NCBI GenBank assembly: GCA_035623255.1
Contig: DASPTU010000110.1
Span: 1 to 64,000, forward strand
Source: JAFAGX01 sp035623255
Lineage (GTDB): Bacteria > Acidobacteriota > Terriglobia > Terriglobales > Acidobacteriaceae
Direction of reading: 5' to 3'
DNA length: 64,000 nucleotides
Each line of letters opens with the position of its first letter. Within the stretch, counting starts at the first letter, position 1. The notes beneath the pieces were generated by a model. That model had not been told where the DNA came from. It was given only the letters and a program-made list of their open reading frames with translations, and searched no databases. Shown here one piece after another: positions 1 through 8,913 of this stretch. The position numbers and the translations under genes are program-made.

Positions 1-2334
1 ATCTGCAATGCCCAGGCTCTTGGCGCGCTCGACCGCCTTCGCCTGTCGCTCCCGCTCGTGGGTTAACTGACCGAGTGCCGCAGCGTGCGAGGCCTCGAGT
101 TCCAGCACCCGCATTTCGCCTTCCGGGCTGGCCTTTGCCGACTCCTCCATGCTGGCTGCCTTTGCAGCGTCTCCATGCAGAATAGCCGAGTCCGCCAAGA
201 AGACATAAAGGCTGCTGCTCTTGATGTTCCGTTGCTGCGCCTGCGCCAGTAGCGCATCGGCGTTATCCAGACGTCCGAGTGCCCGGTAAGCAACGCTGCC
301 CTGGACATAGCAGTTGAGGGTGTCGGGCTCAAGCCGGATAGCCTCTAAACAATTCTCAATCGTCTTTTCGTACTGGCCCAGTCGCTGATACGCGACAGCG
401 ACGTTGATGCGAGATACTTCGTCCCGGGGATACGTTTGCTTCATCAGCTCCCAGGCTTGAATACCTTTTTCTATTTGCCCGGTATCATCGTAGTAGTAGG
501 CCGTTATGTAAAGTCGCTCGTATTCGCTGGTGCGGTCCCGCAGCTCGAAGGCCTTGGCTACCTCTTTTGTTGCCAATGACAGCTGATCGGTGTTACCTGC
601 GGCGATGCCGAGGCGCAAATGCGCAAACGCGAAATTTGGATCGAGCTCAATGGCCCGCTGGTAGAACGGCATGGCCGCAATGTCTTCAAGCTTAGTGTGC
701 TGTTGGTCCCCGAGGGTGAACGCTTTCAGCGCCTCCAGCGACGAAGTCGTGGCTTGATCCAGCGGCTTGTCGAACTTCTGCACCGAGGCCAGAGACTCGC
801 CCAATTTTTCGCGCAGCTTGGTAGCTGCCTCGCCCAGACTGCTCAACACCGCATCTTTGCCAGCCGCCTGCTGCTGAGCCTGCGCCAGTGAATCGCCAGT
901 TGCAGCACTAACGGCTTCCAGCGTGAGCAGATATTGATTGCCCACTAGCGCAATCGATCCTGTCAGCATGGCCTTGATTCCGTCACGCTGGCAGATTTCG
1001 CGGCCAACATCCCCGGTCACTGCCTGATCCGGCGGGCGTCCCATATACTTCAACGTCTTTTGCACCTGCTGCTCGGGCACTACGTTGAGAAACGGCGATT
1101 GCTGCAGATCAACCGCCAACGCCTTCTTCAAAGTGCCATCGAAAACCGAATCGCCAGTCGTATTCACGAAGTCCGTCACTAGAATCGAATCTTTCTCGGT
1201 GATGGCGTGTCCTCGACGCTGGTAAAGAAAGAACCCGATCGCGCCAACGGCGCAGATCAGAACAAGTAATGCCGCATATTGCCACTTTGGCCGCGAAGGG
1301 GCAGCCGAGATGGATACCGAACTCGAAGCCACTGCCGCCGAAACCGCTCCGCTGCTCACAGCAACTCTGGGAGTTGGCCCGCTCTTGACTGCCGGCTGGA
1401 CTCCGGATCCGCTCCCCGAGGCGGACGCCGGCGCAGTCGCCCCCACCTCCAGGATTGGGCTGCGCCCTGACTCCAATTCACGCCGAACACGCTTCAAGTC
1501 GGCGCGCATGTCAGCCGCGTTCTGATAGCGCAGCTCCCGATCCTTGTCCATAGCCTTATTGATGATCTCTTCCAGCTTGGGAGAAATTTCGGGGTTGACG
1601 CGTATCGGAGCGACGGGCGCCCGTTCCAGAATTGCGTGAAAGATTACAGCGGATGTTTCACCGCGAAAGGCAACCATCCCGGTCGCCATTTCGTACAAAA
1701 CGGTGCCGAAGGAAAAAAGATCAGTGCGGCGGTCGAGCTCTTTCCCTTTCGCCTGTTCAGGCGACATGTACGCCACCGTGCCTACAGTTGAACCGGGGCT
1801 GGTAAGGTACTCCTCGTTAACTGCCGTAGGCCCGGCGGTCGCTTGCTCAGCCCGGCCTGCGAATGGCGTCATCTTCGCCAGCCCGAAATCCAGAATCTTG
1901 GCGTGACCGCGATCGGTAACGAAGATGTTGGCCGGCTTGATGTCGCGATGGATGATGCCTTTGGCATGCGCGGCGTCCAGTGCATCTCCAATCTCAATGG
2001 CGAGCGTCAGCAGGAATTCCATTTCCAGCGGCCGGCCCGCGATCCGATGTTTGAGAGTTGAGCCCTCCAGGTATTCCATGGCAATGAATGCCTGCCCGCT
2101 CTCTTCGCCAATATCGTAGATCGTGCAGATATTCGGGTGGTTCAATGCTGAAGCAGCCTGCGCCTCGCGCTGGAACCGGCTGAGCGCCTGGGGATCGCGC
2201 GCGACTTCATCCGGCAGGAATTTCAGTGCAACAAAACGATGCAGCCGCGTGTCCTCGGCCTTGTACACCACTCCCATGCCGCCGCCACCCAGCTTCTCCA
2301 CAACGCGGTAATGAGAGACGGTCTGGCCGATCAC
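1..2334 (-). CDS. Membrane-anchored Ser/Thr protein kinase with TPR-like C-terminal half (partial, C-terminus beyond left edge)
   Basis: A frame of 778 codons is open from a GTG at 2332-2334 to base 1 with no stop, so the gene continues outside the window. Residues 1-280 form a Hanks-type kinase: glycine loop GGGGMG (about 16-21), VALK lysine near 37, catalytic HRDIKPAN (about 129-136) and DFG (149-151). A Ser/Ala-rich linker leads to one transmembrane helix (about 353-371), followed by an exported-side domain and repeated helical pairs typical of tetratricopeptide repeats. The likely role is phosphorylation signalling at the inner membrane with an external or periplasmic sensor half; the substrate is unknown. 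The GTG start is chosen because the first residues match the usual start of this kinase type. There is no Shine-Dalgarno, and a promoter ends just upstream, so the mRNA may be leaderless. Confidence 0.9.
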   Translation of the reverse strand, partial: MIGQTVSHYRVVEKLGGGGMGVVYKAEDTRLHRFVALKFLPDEVARDPQALSRFQREAQAASALNHPNICTIYDIGEESGQAFIAMEYLEGSTLKHRIAGRPLEMEFLLTLAIEIGDALDAAHAKGIIHRDIKPANIFVTDRGHAKILDFGLAKMTPFAGRAEQATAGPTAVNEEYLTSPGSTVGTVAYMSPEQAKGKELDRRTDLFSFGTVLYEMATGMVAFRGETSAVIFHAILERAPVAPIRVNPEISPKLEEIINKAMDKDRELRYQNAADMRADLKRVRRELESGRSPILEVGATAPASASGSGSGVQPAVKSGPTPRVAVSSGAVSAAVASSSVSISAAPSRPKWQYAALLVLICAVGAIGFFLYQRRGHAITEKDSILVTDFVNTTGDSVFDGTLKKALAVDLQQSPFLNVVPEQQVQKTLKYMGRPPDQAVTGDVGREICQRDGIKAMLTGSIALVGNQYLLTLEAVSAATGDSLAQAQQQAAGKDAVLSSLGEAATKLREKLGESLASVQKFDKPLDQATTSSLEALKAFTLGDQQHTKLEDIAAMPFYQRAIELDPNFAFAHLRLGIAAGNTDQLSLATKEVAKAFELRDRTSEYERLYITAYYYDDTGQIEKGIQAWELMKQTYPRDEVSRINVAVAYQRLGQYEKTIENCLEAIRLEPDTLNCYVQGSVAYRALGRLDNADALLAQAQQRNIKSSSLYVFLADSAILHGDAAKAASMEESAKASPEGEMRVLELEASHAAALGQLTHERERQAKAVERAKSLGIAD

Positions 2335-2343
2335 AGGGCTGAA

Positions 2344-2372
2344 ATCTTAAGGCCGTGACACGGTCAAGTCAA
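2344..2372 (-). promoter_or_regulatory. Predicted sigma-70-type promoter of the kinase gene
   Basis: On the minus strand TTGACT (2367-2372) is followed by exactly 17 bases and TAAGAT (2344-2349). The predicted transcription start is near 2337, only about three bases before the GTG start codon. This is a visual match and has not been tested. Confidence 0.5.
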
Positions 2373-2472
2373 CGTAGGGTTTGATCGCGGACGAGTTCTA
2401 AGGCGATTGGCAACGCCTATTCCGCATCGTCCGCCATCCAGCTACAACCAACTCGGGGGCGGTCCCTCCGGG

Positions 2473-4662
2473 TTAGAGGCTCAGCAATGGCAGGGTACGG
2501 TAACGTTTGCCGGTCAGGCGAAATAGTGCATTCACCACTGCAGGCGAAATAACCGGAACTGGCGGTTCGCCACATCCCGAGGGTGTTTCCGTGCTCGGAA
2601 CGATGTGAACGTCGACGTCAACCGGTGCATCAACTATGTACGGTGGGGTGTACCCGTCGAAGTTGTTCTGTTCCGGATGGCCGTTCTTGAAAGTGATCGC
2701 CCCTTTGGCCATCAATTGCGATACCCCGAAGCTCAAGCCAGCCTGAAACTGGCTCTCTACCGTGAGCGGATTCACGGCGGTGCCGCAGTCGACCGCGACC
2801 GTTGCACGATGAATCTTCGGCCGTTTGTTCTCGATCGAGACATCGACGGCGCACGCAACACTTGTCCCGAATGCCTCATGACACGCAACTCCAGCGGCAT
2901 GCCCTTCCGCCAGGTGATTCCGCCAAGGGGCACTTTTTTCGTCCATCAGATCGATCACTCCCCGAATTTTCTTTGCCTCGGGCTTGAGCAGCTTCCGGCG
3001 ATAGGCAACGGAGTCGGTTGCAGCGCGAGTCGCGAGCTCATCGACCAGCGTTTCCATCACGAAGGCAGTGTGGGTGTGCCCAACGGAACGCCACCACAAT
3101 ACCGGCACGTTTACCGTGGGGTGGTGCGCAGAAACGCTGAAGTTCGGGATTTCATATGGATTGTCTGCAACGCCCTCGACCGCAGTTTCATCCACTCCGT
3201 TCTTTATGAGGAAGGAAGCAAACGGAGTGCCTGCCCCAATAGACTGTCCCACAATCACGTGCCTCCACGCCGCAGGCATACCGTCCGCTCCGATCCCAAC
3301 CTCGATCCGATGCGCGTGCATGGGACGATAGTAGCCGCCCTGCACGTCGTCTTCGCGGGTCCAGATGAGCTTTACGGGAATGCCTCTGCAATGTTTGGCG
3401 ATGGCAGCGGCCTCGCGCTGCACATGAGAATCAGGCGTCGCTCTTCTCCCGAATCCTCCGCCGGCCATTTCGGTGTGAAACGTGACCTGTTCCGGTTTCA
3501 GACCGAGGGTTTGGGCAATGGCCATTTGATCGATGGTTTGAAACTGAGAACCGGCCCAAACTTCGGCGTGATCGCCGTCAAAGCGGACGGTGGTGTTCAA
3601 TGGTTCCATGGGAGCGTGAGCGAGATACGGGAATTCGTATTCCGCCTCGATCCGGTTGGCGGCACTGATGCCCTCCAGCACACTGAGGTCGCCACGACTC
3701 ACGGCGACGCTGCCCGGAGTGCGAGCCAGTTCTTTATACTTTGCTCGAAGTTGCGCAGTGTCTGCCGGCTCGATTCGAGAGAAGCCCCAATCGATCGCAA
3801 GGCGATCGCGCGCCTGCTTGGCGGTCCAGAACTTGTCAGCCACAACCACGATTGCGGTTCCCTGGCTGATCGTAGGGATTTCGAACACATCCATGACATT
3901 CGGAATACTCCGCGCCTCTTTGTCGTCAATTGACTTGGGCGTTCCGCCGAAGATGGGAGGGTGCGCGACCAGCGCAACTTTCATCCCGGGCAGATCGAGG
4001 TCAAGGCCGAACTTCAAAGAGCCGTCGCATTTCACACGGCTGTCGAGCCGGCGTGTGTCCTTACCGATCAGCTTGAACTCGGATGCGTTTTTAAGCGCTA
4101 CATTTTCCGGCACTGGCACGTGGGCCGCGGCGTCGGCGAGGTCGCCGTACTTGGCAGAGCGACCGCCGGGACCGTGCACAACACTGGCCTCGGTTCGACA
4201 CTGTGCCGCCGGCACCTTCCATTGTTGCGCGGCAGCGGCAACCAGCATGGCACGGGTTTTGGCTCCCAGTTCGCGGTATTGCTGAAACGAGTGCGCGATC
4301 GAGCCAGAACCGCCAACCATCTGGATCCCAAAAACCGGATCCTTGTAGACATCGGCGGCCGGCGCCAGTTCCGCAATGACTTGCGACCAGTCGGCATCCA
4401 TCTCATCGGCCAGGAGCACCGGAAGTGCGGTCTGAACACCCTGGCCGAACTCGAGGCGATTGACCTGAATCACAATCTTTCCGTCCCGCTGAATGTGAAC
4501 GAAGGCATCCGGAGGATATGTCTTCGCTTGAGGAGCCTGCGCCAACAGGGGAAAGTCGAAATAAAGAGAAACGATCAAGCCACCGGCAGCTGTTGCCGAA
4601 ACGCGCAGGAAACTGCGGCGACTGAGGGCTGATTTCGAGTTCAACATGCCGGTAGTGGCCAT
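2473..4662 (-). CDS. Xanthine dehydrogenase-family molybdopterin-binding subunit (isoquinoline 1-oxidoreductase beta-like), Tat-exported
   Basis: Large catalytic subunit of a molybdenum hydroxylase, about 729 residues. It carries a twin-arginine signal (SRRSFLR at about residues 14-20, then a hydrophobic stretch), so it should fold in the cytoplasm with its cofactor and be exported. Family motifs visible include GGGFGRR (molybdopterin binding) and the C-terminal GCGEPPVPVISPAVVNAL, where the Glu is the expected catalytic base. An upstream ATG at 4677 overlaps the stop of the 2Fe-2S gene as ATGA. The ATG at 4662 is preferred because AAGGAG lies six bases before it. The physiological substrate (an aldehyde or N-heterocycle) cannot be told from sequence. 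It forms a unit with the next two genes. Confidence 0.88.
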   Translation of the reverse strand: MATTGMLNSKSALSRRSFLRVSATAAGGLIVSLYFDFPLLAQAPQAKTYPPDAFVHIQRDGKIVIQVNRLEFGQGVQTALPVLLADEMDADWSQVIAELAPAADVYKDPVFGIQMVGGSGSIAHSFQQYRELGAKTRAMLVAAAAQQWKVPAAQCRTEASVVHGPGGRSAKYGDLADAAAHVPVPENVALKNASEFKLIGKDTRRLDSRVKCDGSLKFGLDLDLPGMKVALVAHPPIFGGTPKSIDDKEARSIPNVMDVFEIPTISQGTAIVVVADKFWTAKQARDRLAIDWGFSRIEPADTAQLRAKYKELARTPGSVAVSRGDLSVLEGISAANRIEAEYEFPYLAHAPMEPLNTTVRFDGDHAEVWAGSQFQTIDQMAIAQTLGLKPEQVTFHTEMAGGGFGRRATPDSHVQREAAAIAKHCRGIPVKLIWTREDDVQGGYYRPMHAHRIEVGIGADGMPAAWRHVIVGQSIGAGTPFASFLIKNGVDETAVEGVADNPYEIPNFSVSAHHPTVNVPVLWWRSVGHTHTAFVMETLVDELATRAATDSVAYRRKLLKPEAKKIRGVIDLMDEKSAPWRNHLAEGHAAGVACHEAFGTSVACAVDVSIENKRPKIHRATVAVDCGTAVNPLTVESQFQAGLSFGVSQLMAKGAITFKNGHPEQNNFDGYTPPYIVDAPVDVDVHIVPSTETPSGCGEPPVPVISPAVVNALFRLTGKRYRTLPLLSL

Positions 4663-4673
4663 GGTCTTCTCCT

Positions 4674-5138
4674 TCATGCCAACTGCTGCGAAGCAGCTTT
4701 GATCGCTTTGCGAATGCGAACATACGTGCCACAGCGGCAGATGTTTCCGCCCATCGATTCTTCGATGTCCGCGTCAGACGGGTTGCGTCGGATTTTGAGC
4801 AACGCCACCGCGCTCATGATCTGACCACTCTGACAGTATCCGCACTGCACAACGTCCTCAGCCACCCAAGCGTCTTGAACAACACGGCCCACGCGGTCTT
4901 GTCCGATAGCCTCGATGGTCACAATAGGCCGATCGCCAATCAGCGAAACGGGAACCACGCACGACCGGGTCGCCACTCCCGCCAAGTGCACGGTGCATGC
5001 ACCGCATGCGGAGATGCCGCAACCGTACTTGGTACCGGTCATTTTCAGTTCTTCACGCAGCACCCAAAGCAACGGGGTACCCGGGTCAACGCTGACTTCC
5101 CGCGCTTGGCCGTTGACCATGAGCTTGTAAGTCTGCAT
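4674..5138 (-). CDS. (2Fe-2S)-binding subunit of the molybdenum hydroxylase
   Basis: Small electron-transfer subunit of 154 residues, the usual size. Both cluster sites are complete: the plant-ferredoxin-type site with Cys40, 45, 48 and 60, and the all-helical second site with Cys99, 102, 134 and 136 (CGYC...CRC). It would pass electrons from the molybdenum centre of the neighbouring subunit towards the cytochrome encoded upstream. The start at 5138 has GGAGG five bases before it. There is no signal peptide, so export must depend on the Tat signal of the large subunit. Its stop overlaps the first ATG of the large-subunit gene by four bases, indicating translational coupling. Confidence 0.92.
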   Translation of the reverse strand: MQTYKLMVNGQAREVSVDPGTPLLWVLREELKMTGTKYGCGISACGACTVHLAGVATRSCVVPVSLIGDRPIVTIEAIGQDRVGRVVQDAWVAEDVVQCGYCQSGQIMSAVALLKIRRNPSDADIEESMGGNICRCGTYVRIRKAIKAASQQLA

Positions 5139-5161
5139 AGAAGCCTCCGACTTGAAAATTT

Positions 5162-5785
5162 CTACGGACAAGGTGTTCCAGCTTCGACCCATATCCGCGT
5201 GGCGGCAACAAATTGCTCGTGGGTGAGCGGCGGCAGAGAGCGTTCAGTACCGTCGCGGCGGCGTCCCGGCTGGAAGGCCCAGAGTACCAAAGGTTCTTGC
5301 TGATGGTGTCGCAAGATGCCGGGGCCGTCCAGGCTGCCATTTTTGGAGCGATCAGTAAGAGACCGGCAAACCTCTGTGCTCGGCAGGATGTTATCGTTCG
5401 TGTCCTGCCACTTCATAGACAAGGGCGCCAGGTGCCAGTTGTACGCTCCGGGAACGCCCGTGCTGTCGGCGTTGGCTGACTGATGACAGGTAGTACAGTT
5501 GAGGGCTGGCACACCTTTGCCTCCCGGCCCGCGGTGGACGTTGAACAAATGCGGATGCCGGTCATCCCCCTGCTGCGGATAGTTCGTGGCGGTGTGGCAA
5601 TTAATACAGCGAGGATACGTCAGGACAGAGTAGACCTGCTGCCAAGCCGCGAGACCCGCTTCACGCTTTGTGGACCCAGCCTCTTGACTATTGTCCTGGG
5701 TGAGGGAACGTGTACTTGACCATCCAAGGCACGCGATCAGAATGAGGACAGCAGACGACCCATGGATTGTATGGGAATACGCCAT
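5162..5785 (-). CDS. Exported diheme c-type cytochrome of the molybdenum hydroxylase cluster
   Basis: A 207-residue protein with an N-terminal hydrophobic signal (about residues 10-22) and two heme-attachment motifs, CINCH at about 60-64 and CTTCH at about 97-101. The start at 5785 is chosen because AAGGAGG lies six bases upstream; the frame is open 14 codons further. The gene ends 23 bases before the 2Fe-2S subunit gene, so the three genes are read as one operon: cytochrome, iron-sulfur subunit, molybdenum subunit. The likely role is to accept electrons from the periplasmic hydroxylase and hand them to the respiratory chain. Membership of a named cytochrome family is not certain. Confidence 0.8.
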   Translation of the reverse strand: MAYSHTIHGSSAVLILIACLGWSSTRSLTQDNSQEAGSTKREAGLAAWQQVYSVLTYPRCINCHTATNYPQQGDDRHPHLFNVHRGPGGKGVPALNCTTCHQSANADSTGVPGAYNWHLAPLSMKWQDTNDNILPSTEVCRSLTDRSKNGSLDGPGILRHHQQEPLVLWAFQPGRRRDGTERSLPPLTHEQFVAATRIWVEAGTPCP

Positions 5786-6089
5786 GCGGAGCCTCCTTGG
5801 CCAGTTCAGTCTTTCGCCGGCACACAAAGATGTGCGATGGATCTTACGATCTTACTCCTCAAAGACGAGAGGAAAGTTGAACTAACAATAAAAAGGGTCG
5901 CAGTGCGATATAGAGATTAGCGCGCGGGAAACGAAGAACGAGATTCTGAGCGAATTATCGGTTGCTCGGAAGTCATATGGTCGATCAACAATGGCTATAT
6001 CTCCTCCCGGGGGTGCGGCGCCGATAAACGTGGCTCAGGTCTGGACTTTGGATAGGGCTAACCTGCTTTTGGGGGCCGGGACACGGCAG
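5786..6089. other. Intergenic region upstream of the molybdenum hydroxylase operon
   Basis: About 300 bases without a convincing gene. It holds an 8-base tandem repeat GATCTTAC-GATCTTAC at 5840-5855 and a short hairpin GCACA/TGTGC at 5820-5835, both upstream of the cytochrome gene. No clear -35/-10 pair was found on the minus strand, though the operon promoter must lie here or beyond. Confidence 0.4.
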
Positions 6090-6680
6090 CTAGGCTTCTA
6101 CTTTCCTCAGCTGAAACTTGCGAGTAGCAGTACGTCCTGTGTAGCTGGCCTGAACTAAGACAGCGGCATCGGGCAAAGCAGATTCCTCGACGTCTATTTT
6201 CATCTCCGCGACACCATTTTCACCCGTCACCACCTGCGTATAAAACGGAGCTGCATCCGGACGCGCGAAGCGAACCGTCAGTCTGGCGCCGGCCACCCCC
6301 ACACCCCCGTCTGTCACCTTCAGCCGCATCTGTAGTTGCCGCTCCGCATGTGTCGAACCAGCATTCAGCCATTGCACATCCAGTTCTTTGATCGCGGCCA
6401 GTGACTCGGGTGTGTCCCGCTTGTCGAAAACTTCGTTCACCCGCCCGTCACGAATTGCATCGAGCACCATCCGGTGCTGGTCCCGCAAAATCTGTTCCTT
6501 GTCCTGATCGGTAAAACTGTTCTCGGCGGCCTTGTCGGCGTAGGAGGTGGCCCGCTTCCCGATGCAGCGCCCGCGAACGAAAACTTGGGTCTGCAATAAC
6601 AGCTCGTTTTCCCGCGCTTCGCTCTGCACGTGGTAAACCGTGTCCTGGTGCTTGATGTCGGTATTAAAACCAAAAATCAT
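6090..6680 (-). CDS. Conserved-looking protein of unknown function
   Basis: A 196-residue protein with no signal peptide and no membrane segment. The N-terminal half is charged and polar. The C-terminal 90 residues read like a beta-sandwich with alternating hydrophobic residues (TVRFARPD, GVAEMKIDVEES, VLVQASYTG), resembling bacterial Ig-like or carboxypeptidase-regulatory folds. It starts with ATG at 6680 and is divergent from the nuo operon by about 50 bases to the nuo promoter. I do not recognise the family and assign no function. Good codon usage and clean length make it a real gene. Confidence 0.7.
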   Translation of the reverse strand: MIFGFNTDIKHQDTVYHVQSEARENELLLQTQVFVRGRCIGKRATSYADKAAENSFTDQDKEQILRDQHRMVLDAIRDGRVNEVFDKRDTPESLAAIKELDVQWLNAGSTHAERQLQMRLKVTDGGVGVAGARLTVRFARPDAAPFYTQVVTGENGVAEMKIDVEESALPDAAVLVQASYTGRTATRKFQLRKVEA

Positions 6681-6730
6681 ATGTGTGACTCACAAAGCCG
6701 GAACAGCCGCATCCTACATGGCGCGTACGC

Positions 6731-6759
6731 TTGACACCCCTCGCTCTGAACTCTAACCT
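6731..6759 (+). promoter_or_regulatory. Predicted sigma-70-type promoter of the nuo operon
   Basis: TTGACA (6731-6736), a 17-base spacer and TAACCT (6754-6759). The -35 is a perfect consensus and the -10 keeps the key first, second and last bases. The predicted start near 6766 gives a leader of about 40 bases before nuoA. Confidence 0.6.
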
Positions 6760-6805
6760 AGGTTGTTTAACTATTTCTTGGCTGCGAATTATATATAGCT
6801 CTCCT

Positions 6806-7201
6806 ATGCCGGACAATTACTTTGCCCGTTACCTGCCGTTACTCATTCATTTTTTTCTGGTAGGTGCGGTGGCTGCCGCTATCGTATTGCTGTCCTGGCT
6901 CATCGGATACCGTCGGCCTACGCGGGCCAAGCTTTCGCCCTATGAATGCGGCATGACCCCCATCGGAGATGCGCGTGAGCGCTTCTCGGTCAAATTCTAC
7001 CTCGTGGCCATGCTCTTTATTCTGTTCGACGTAGAGGCCGTCTTCCTTTACCCCTGGGCCGTGATTCTGCGCGACCTGAAGATGTTCGGGTTCTGGGAAA
7101 TGCTGGTGTACATCCTCATTGTTCTGGTCGGCTTTTTCTACATCTGGAAAAAAGGCGTTCTCGACTGGGGGCCAGCTTCATCCAGAAAAGGTGAGGTCTA
7201 A
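6806..7201 (+). CDS. nuoA: NADH-quinone oxidoreductase subunit A
   Basis: Small membrane subunit of respiratory complex I, 131 residues, three predicted transmembrane helices. Family signatures are present: the loop YECGMTP with its conserved Cys, KFYLVAMLFILFDVEAVFL, and a third helix near the end. The frame is open from a TTG at 6731, but that codon is the -35 box of the predicted promoter, so ATG 6806 is the start. First gene of a twelve-gene nuo operon. In most bacteria nuoB would follow; here nuoC follows directly, with its GTG starting on the base after the nuoA stop. Confidence 0.95.
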   Translation: MPDNYFARYLPLLIHFFLVGAVAAAIVLLSWLIGYRRPTRAKLSPYECGMTPIGDARERFSVKFYLVAMLFILFDVEAVFLYPWAVILRDLKMFGFWEMLVYILIVLVGFFYIWKKGVLDWGPASSRKGEV

Positions 7202-7699
7202 GTGCCAGTCGCAGCCCCCATTACCGATCTCGAACAGCTGAAAGCTCATCCCGCTATTGCTTGCCTGCGAAAGTCGAATCCTCCCGTGATTCAGGAAGTC
7301 AAGTTCGACCGGGAGGAAATGAGCATCTACGTCGCGCACTCTTCGATTCGCGAGGCGTGTGCGCTGCTGAGGGATGATCCGGCTTGCCCGTTCAACTACC
7401 TATCGGACGTAACCTGCGTTGACTGGTATCCGTCTGAGCCCCGTTTTGAGGTGATCTACCACTTGCTCTCGATTCCGCAGAAGGAGCGGGTGCGCCTGAA
7501 AGTTCGTCTCAACGGGAACGCGCCAGCGCTCGAGTCAATAACCTCCGTCTGGCCTTCAGCAAATTTCTTTGAACGCGAGGTCTTTGACCTCTTCGGCATT
7601 CGTTTCACTGGCCACCCCTATCTCCGCCGTATCCAGATGCCCGAGAATTGGGAAGGCCACCCGCTTCGCAAAGATTATCCCGTGGAGGGATATCGCTAA
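7202..7699 (+). CDS. nuoC: NADH-quinone oxidoreductase subunit C
   Basis: Peripheral-arm subunit of complex I (30 kDa family), 165 residues. The signature near the C-terminus is complete: ERE-VFDLFGIRF-GHP-LRRI, then WEGHPLRKDYP. It helps form the quinone-reduction module together with NuoD, NuoB and NuoI. It starts with GTG directly after the nuoA stop; AGGTGAGG lies just before it inside nuoA. It is a separate gene here, not fused to nuoD as in E. coli. Confidence 0.95.
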   Translation: MPVAAPITDLEQLKAHPAIACLRKSNPPVIQEVKFDREEMSIYVAHSSIREACALLRDDPACPFNYLSDVTCVDWYPSEPRFEVIYHLLSIPQKERVRLKVRLNGNAPALESITSVWPSANFFEREVFDLFGIRFTGHPYLRRIQMPENWEGHPLRKDYPVEGYR

Positions 7700-7705
7700 T
7701 TCCAG

Positions 7706-8911
7706 ATGGCCCATCTCACCACAGTTCCGACGCTGGACCCCGGGCAGGATCGAACGCTGATTCTGAATATGGGGCCGCAGCACCCGTCCACTCACGGTGT
7801 GCTGCGCGTGATCCTGGAGATCGATGGCGAGACCGTCGTGCGCATTATGCCCGACATCGGGTATCTGCACACTGGCATCGAGAAGACCTGCGAGGCAAAG
7901 TTCTATCAGCAGGTTGTGCCGCTCACTGATCGCATTGACTATCTCTGCCCCTTAACCAACAATCTTTGCTACTGCCTTGCCGTTGAGAAGCTGCTCGGGC
8001 TGGAAATCCCTCCTAAAGCGCAGTGGATTCGTGTTCTGCTCAACGAGCTTACGCGCATCAACTCGCACCTGGTGTGGCTGGGCACGCACGCACTGGATAT
8101 CGGGGCCATGACCGTCTTTCTTTATTGCTTCCGCGAACGGGAAGACATTCTGCGATTGTTTGAGGCGGTGAGCGGCCAACGCATGATGACTTCGTATTTT
8201 CGTATCGGCGGGCTGGCCCTCGAACCGCCGCTCGACTTCTTCGACCGGGTGCGGCCTTTCGTCGATCGCTTCCCTTCCCGGATCGACGAATATGAAAATC
8301 TACTCACCGCAAATCCCATCTGGATGATGCGAACCAAAGGGGTGGCGCGAATCACTGCGCAAGATGCCATTGCTCTCGGGGCAAGTGGGCCGACCTTGCG
8401 CGGCAGCGGAGTGGACTTCGACCTGCGTCGCGACATGCCGTACTCCAGCTACGACAAATTCAAATTTAATGTCCCCGTGGCGCAGGAAGGAGACGTCTTC
8501 GCGCGGTATCAGTGCCGTGTCCAGGAGTTGCGGGAATCAAACAAAATCGTGCAACAGGCGCTCGATGGTATGCCCTCGGGCCCGATCAAAGCCGACGCTC
8601 CCAAAGTGGTGCTCCCCGACCGGGAAAAGATGAAAACGCAGATGGAAGCGCTCATCTATCACTTTAAGATCATTACCGAAGGATTTTCGGTTCCCGCAGG
8701 CGAGGTGTATCAGGCAGTGGAGTCGCCGCGCGGCGAGATGGGATATTACGTCGTCAGCGACGGCACCGCAAAACCGTATCGCGTGCACATGCGTTCGGCT
8801 TGTCTGGCGAACTTGCAGTTGTTGCCGGCGATGTGCGAGGGGCGGCTGATCGCCGATGTTGTCGCAGCCATAGGTAGCATTGATATCGTACTGGGAGAAA
8901 TTGACCGGTAG
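7706..8911 (+). CDS. nuoD: NADH-quinone oxidoreductase subunit D
   Basis: 49 kDa subunit of complex I, 401 residues, full length for the family. It begins with the typical LNMGPQHPSTHGVLR, which lines the quinone channel, and contains DIGYLHTGIEK and the C-terminal SIDIVLGEIDR. It is homologous to the large subunit of NiFe hydrogenases but lacks the nickel cysteines. Six bases separate it from nuoC. After its stop there is an unusually AT-rich spacer of 100 bases with an inverted repeat. Confidence 0.96.
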   Translation: MAHLTTVPTLDPGQDRTLILNMGPQHPSTHGVLRVILEIDGETVVRIMPDIGYLHTGIEKTCEAKFYQQVVPLTDRIDYLCPLTNNLCYCLAVEKLLGLEIPPKAQWIRVLLNELTRINSHLVWLGTHALDIGAMTVFLYCFREREDILRLFEAVSGQRMMTSYFRIGGLALEPPLDFFDRVRPFVDRFPSRIDEYENLLTANPIWMMRTKGVARITAQDAIALGASGPTLRGSGVDFDLRRDMPYSSYDKFKFNVPVAQEGDVFARYQCRVQELRESNKIVQQALDGMPSGPIKADAPKVVLPDREKMKTQMEALIYHFKIITEGFSVPAGEVYQAVESPRGEMGYYVVSDGTAKPYRVHMRSACLANLQLLPAMCEGRLIADVVAAIGSIDIVLGEIDR

Positions 8912-8913
8912 AT

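Noticed and set aside
2605..3933. Long open frame (442 codons) on the plus strand, antisense to the molybdenum-binding subunit
   Set aside because: It mirrors the codon pattern of the recognised minus-strand gene, shows no family motif and has no ribosome-binding site.
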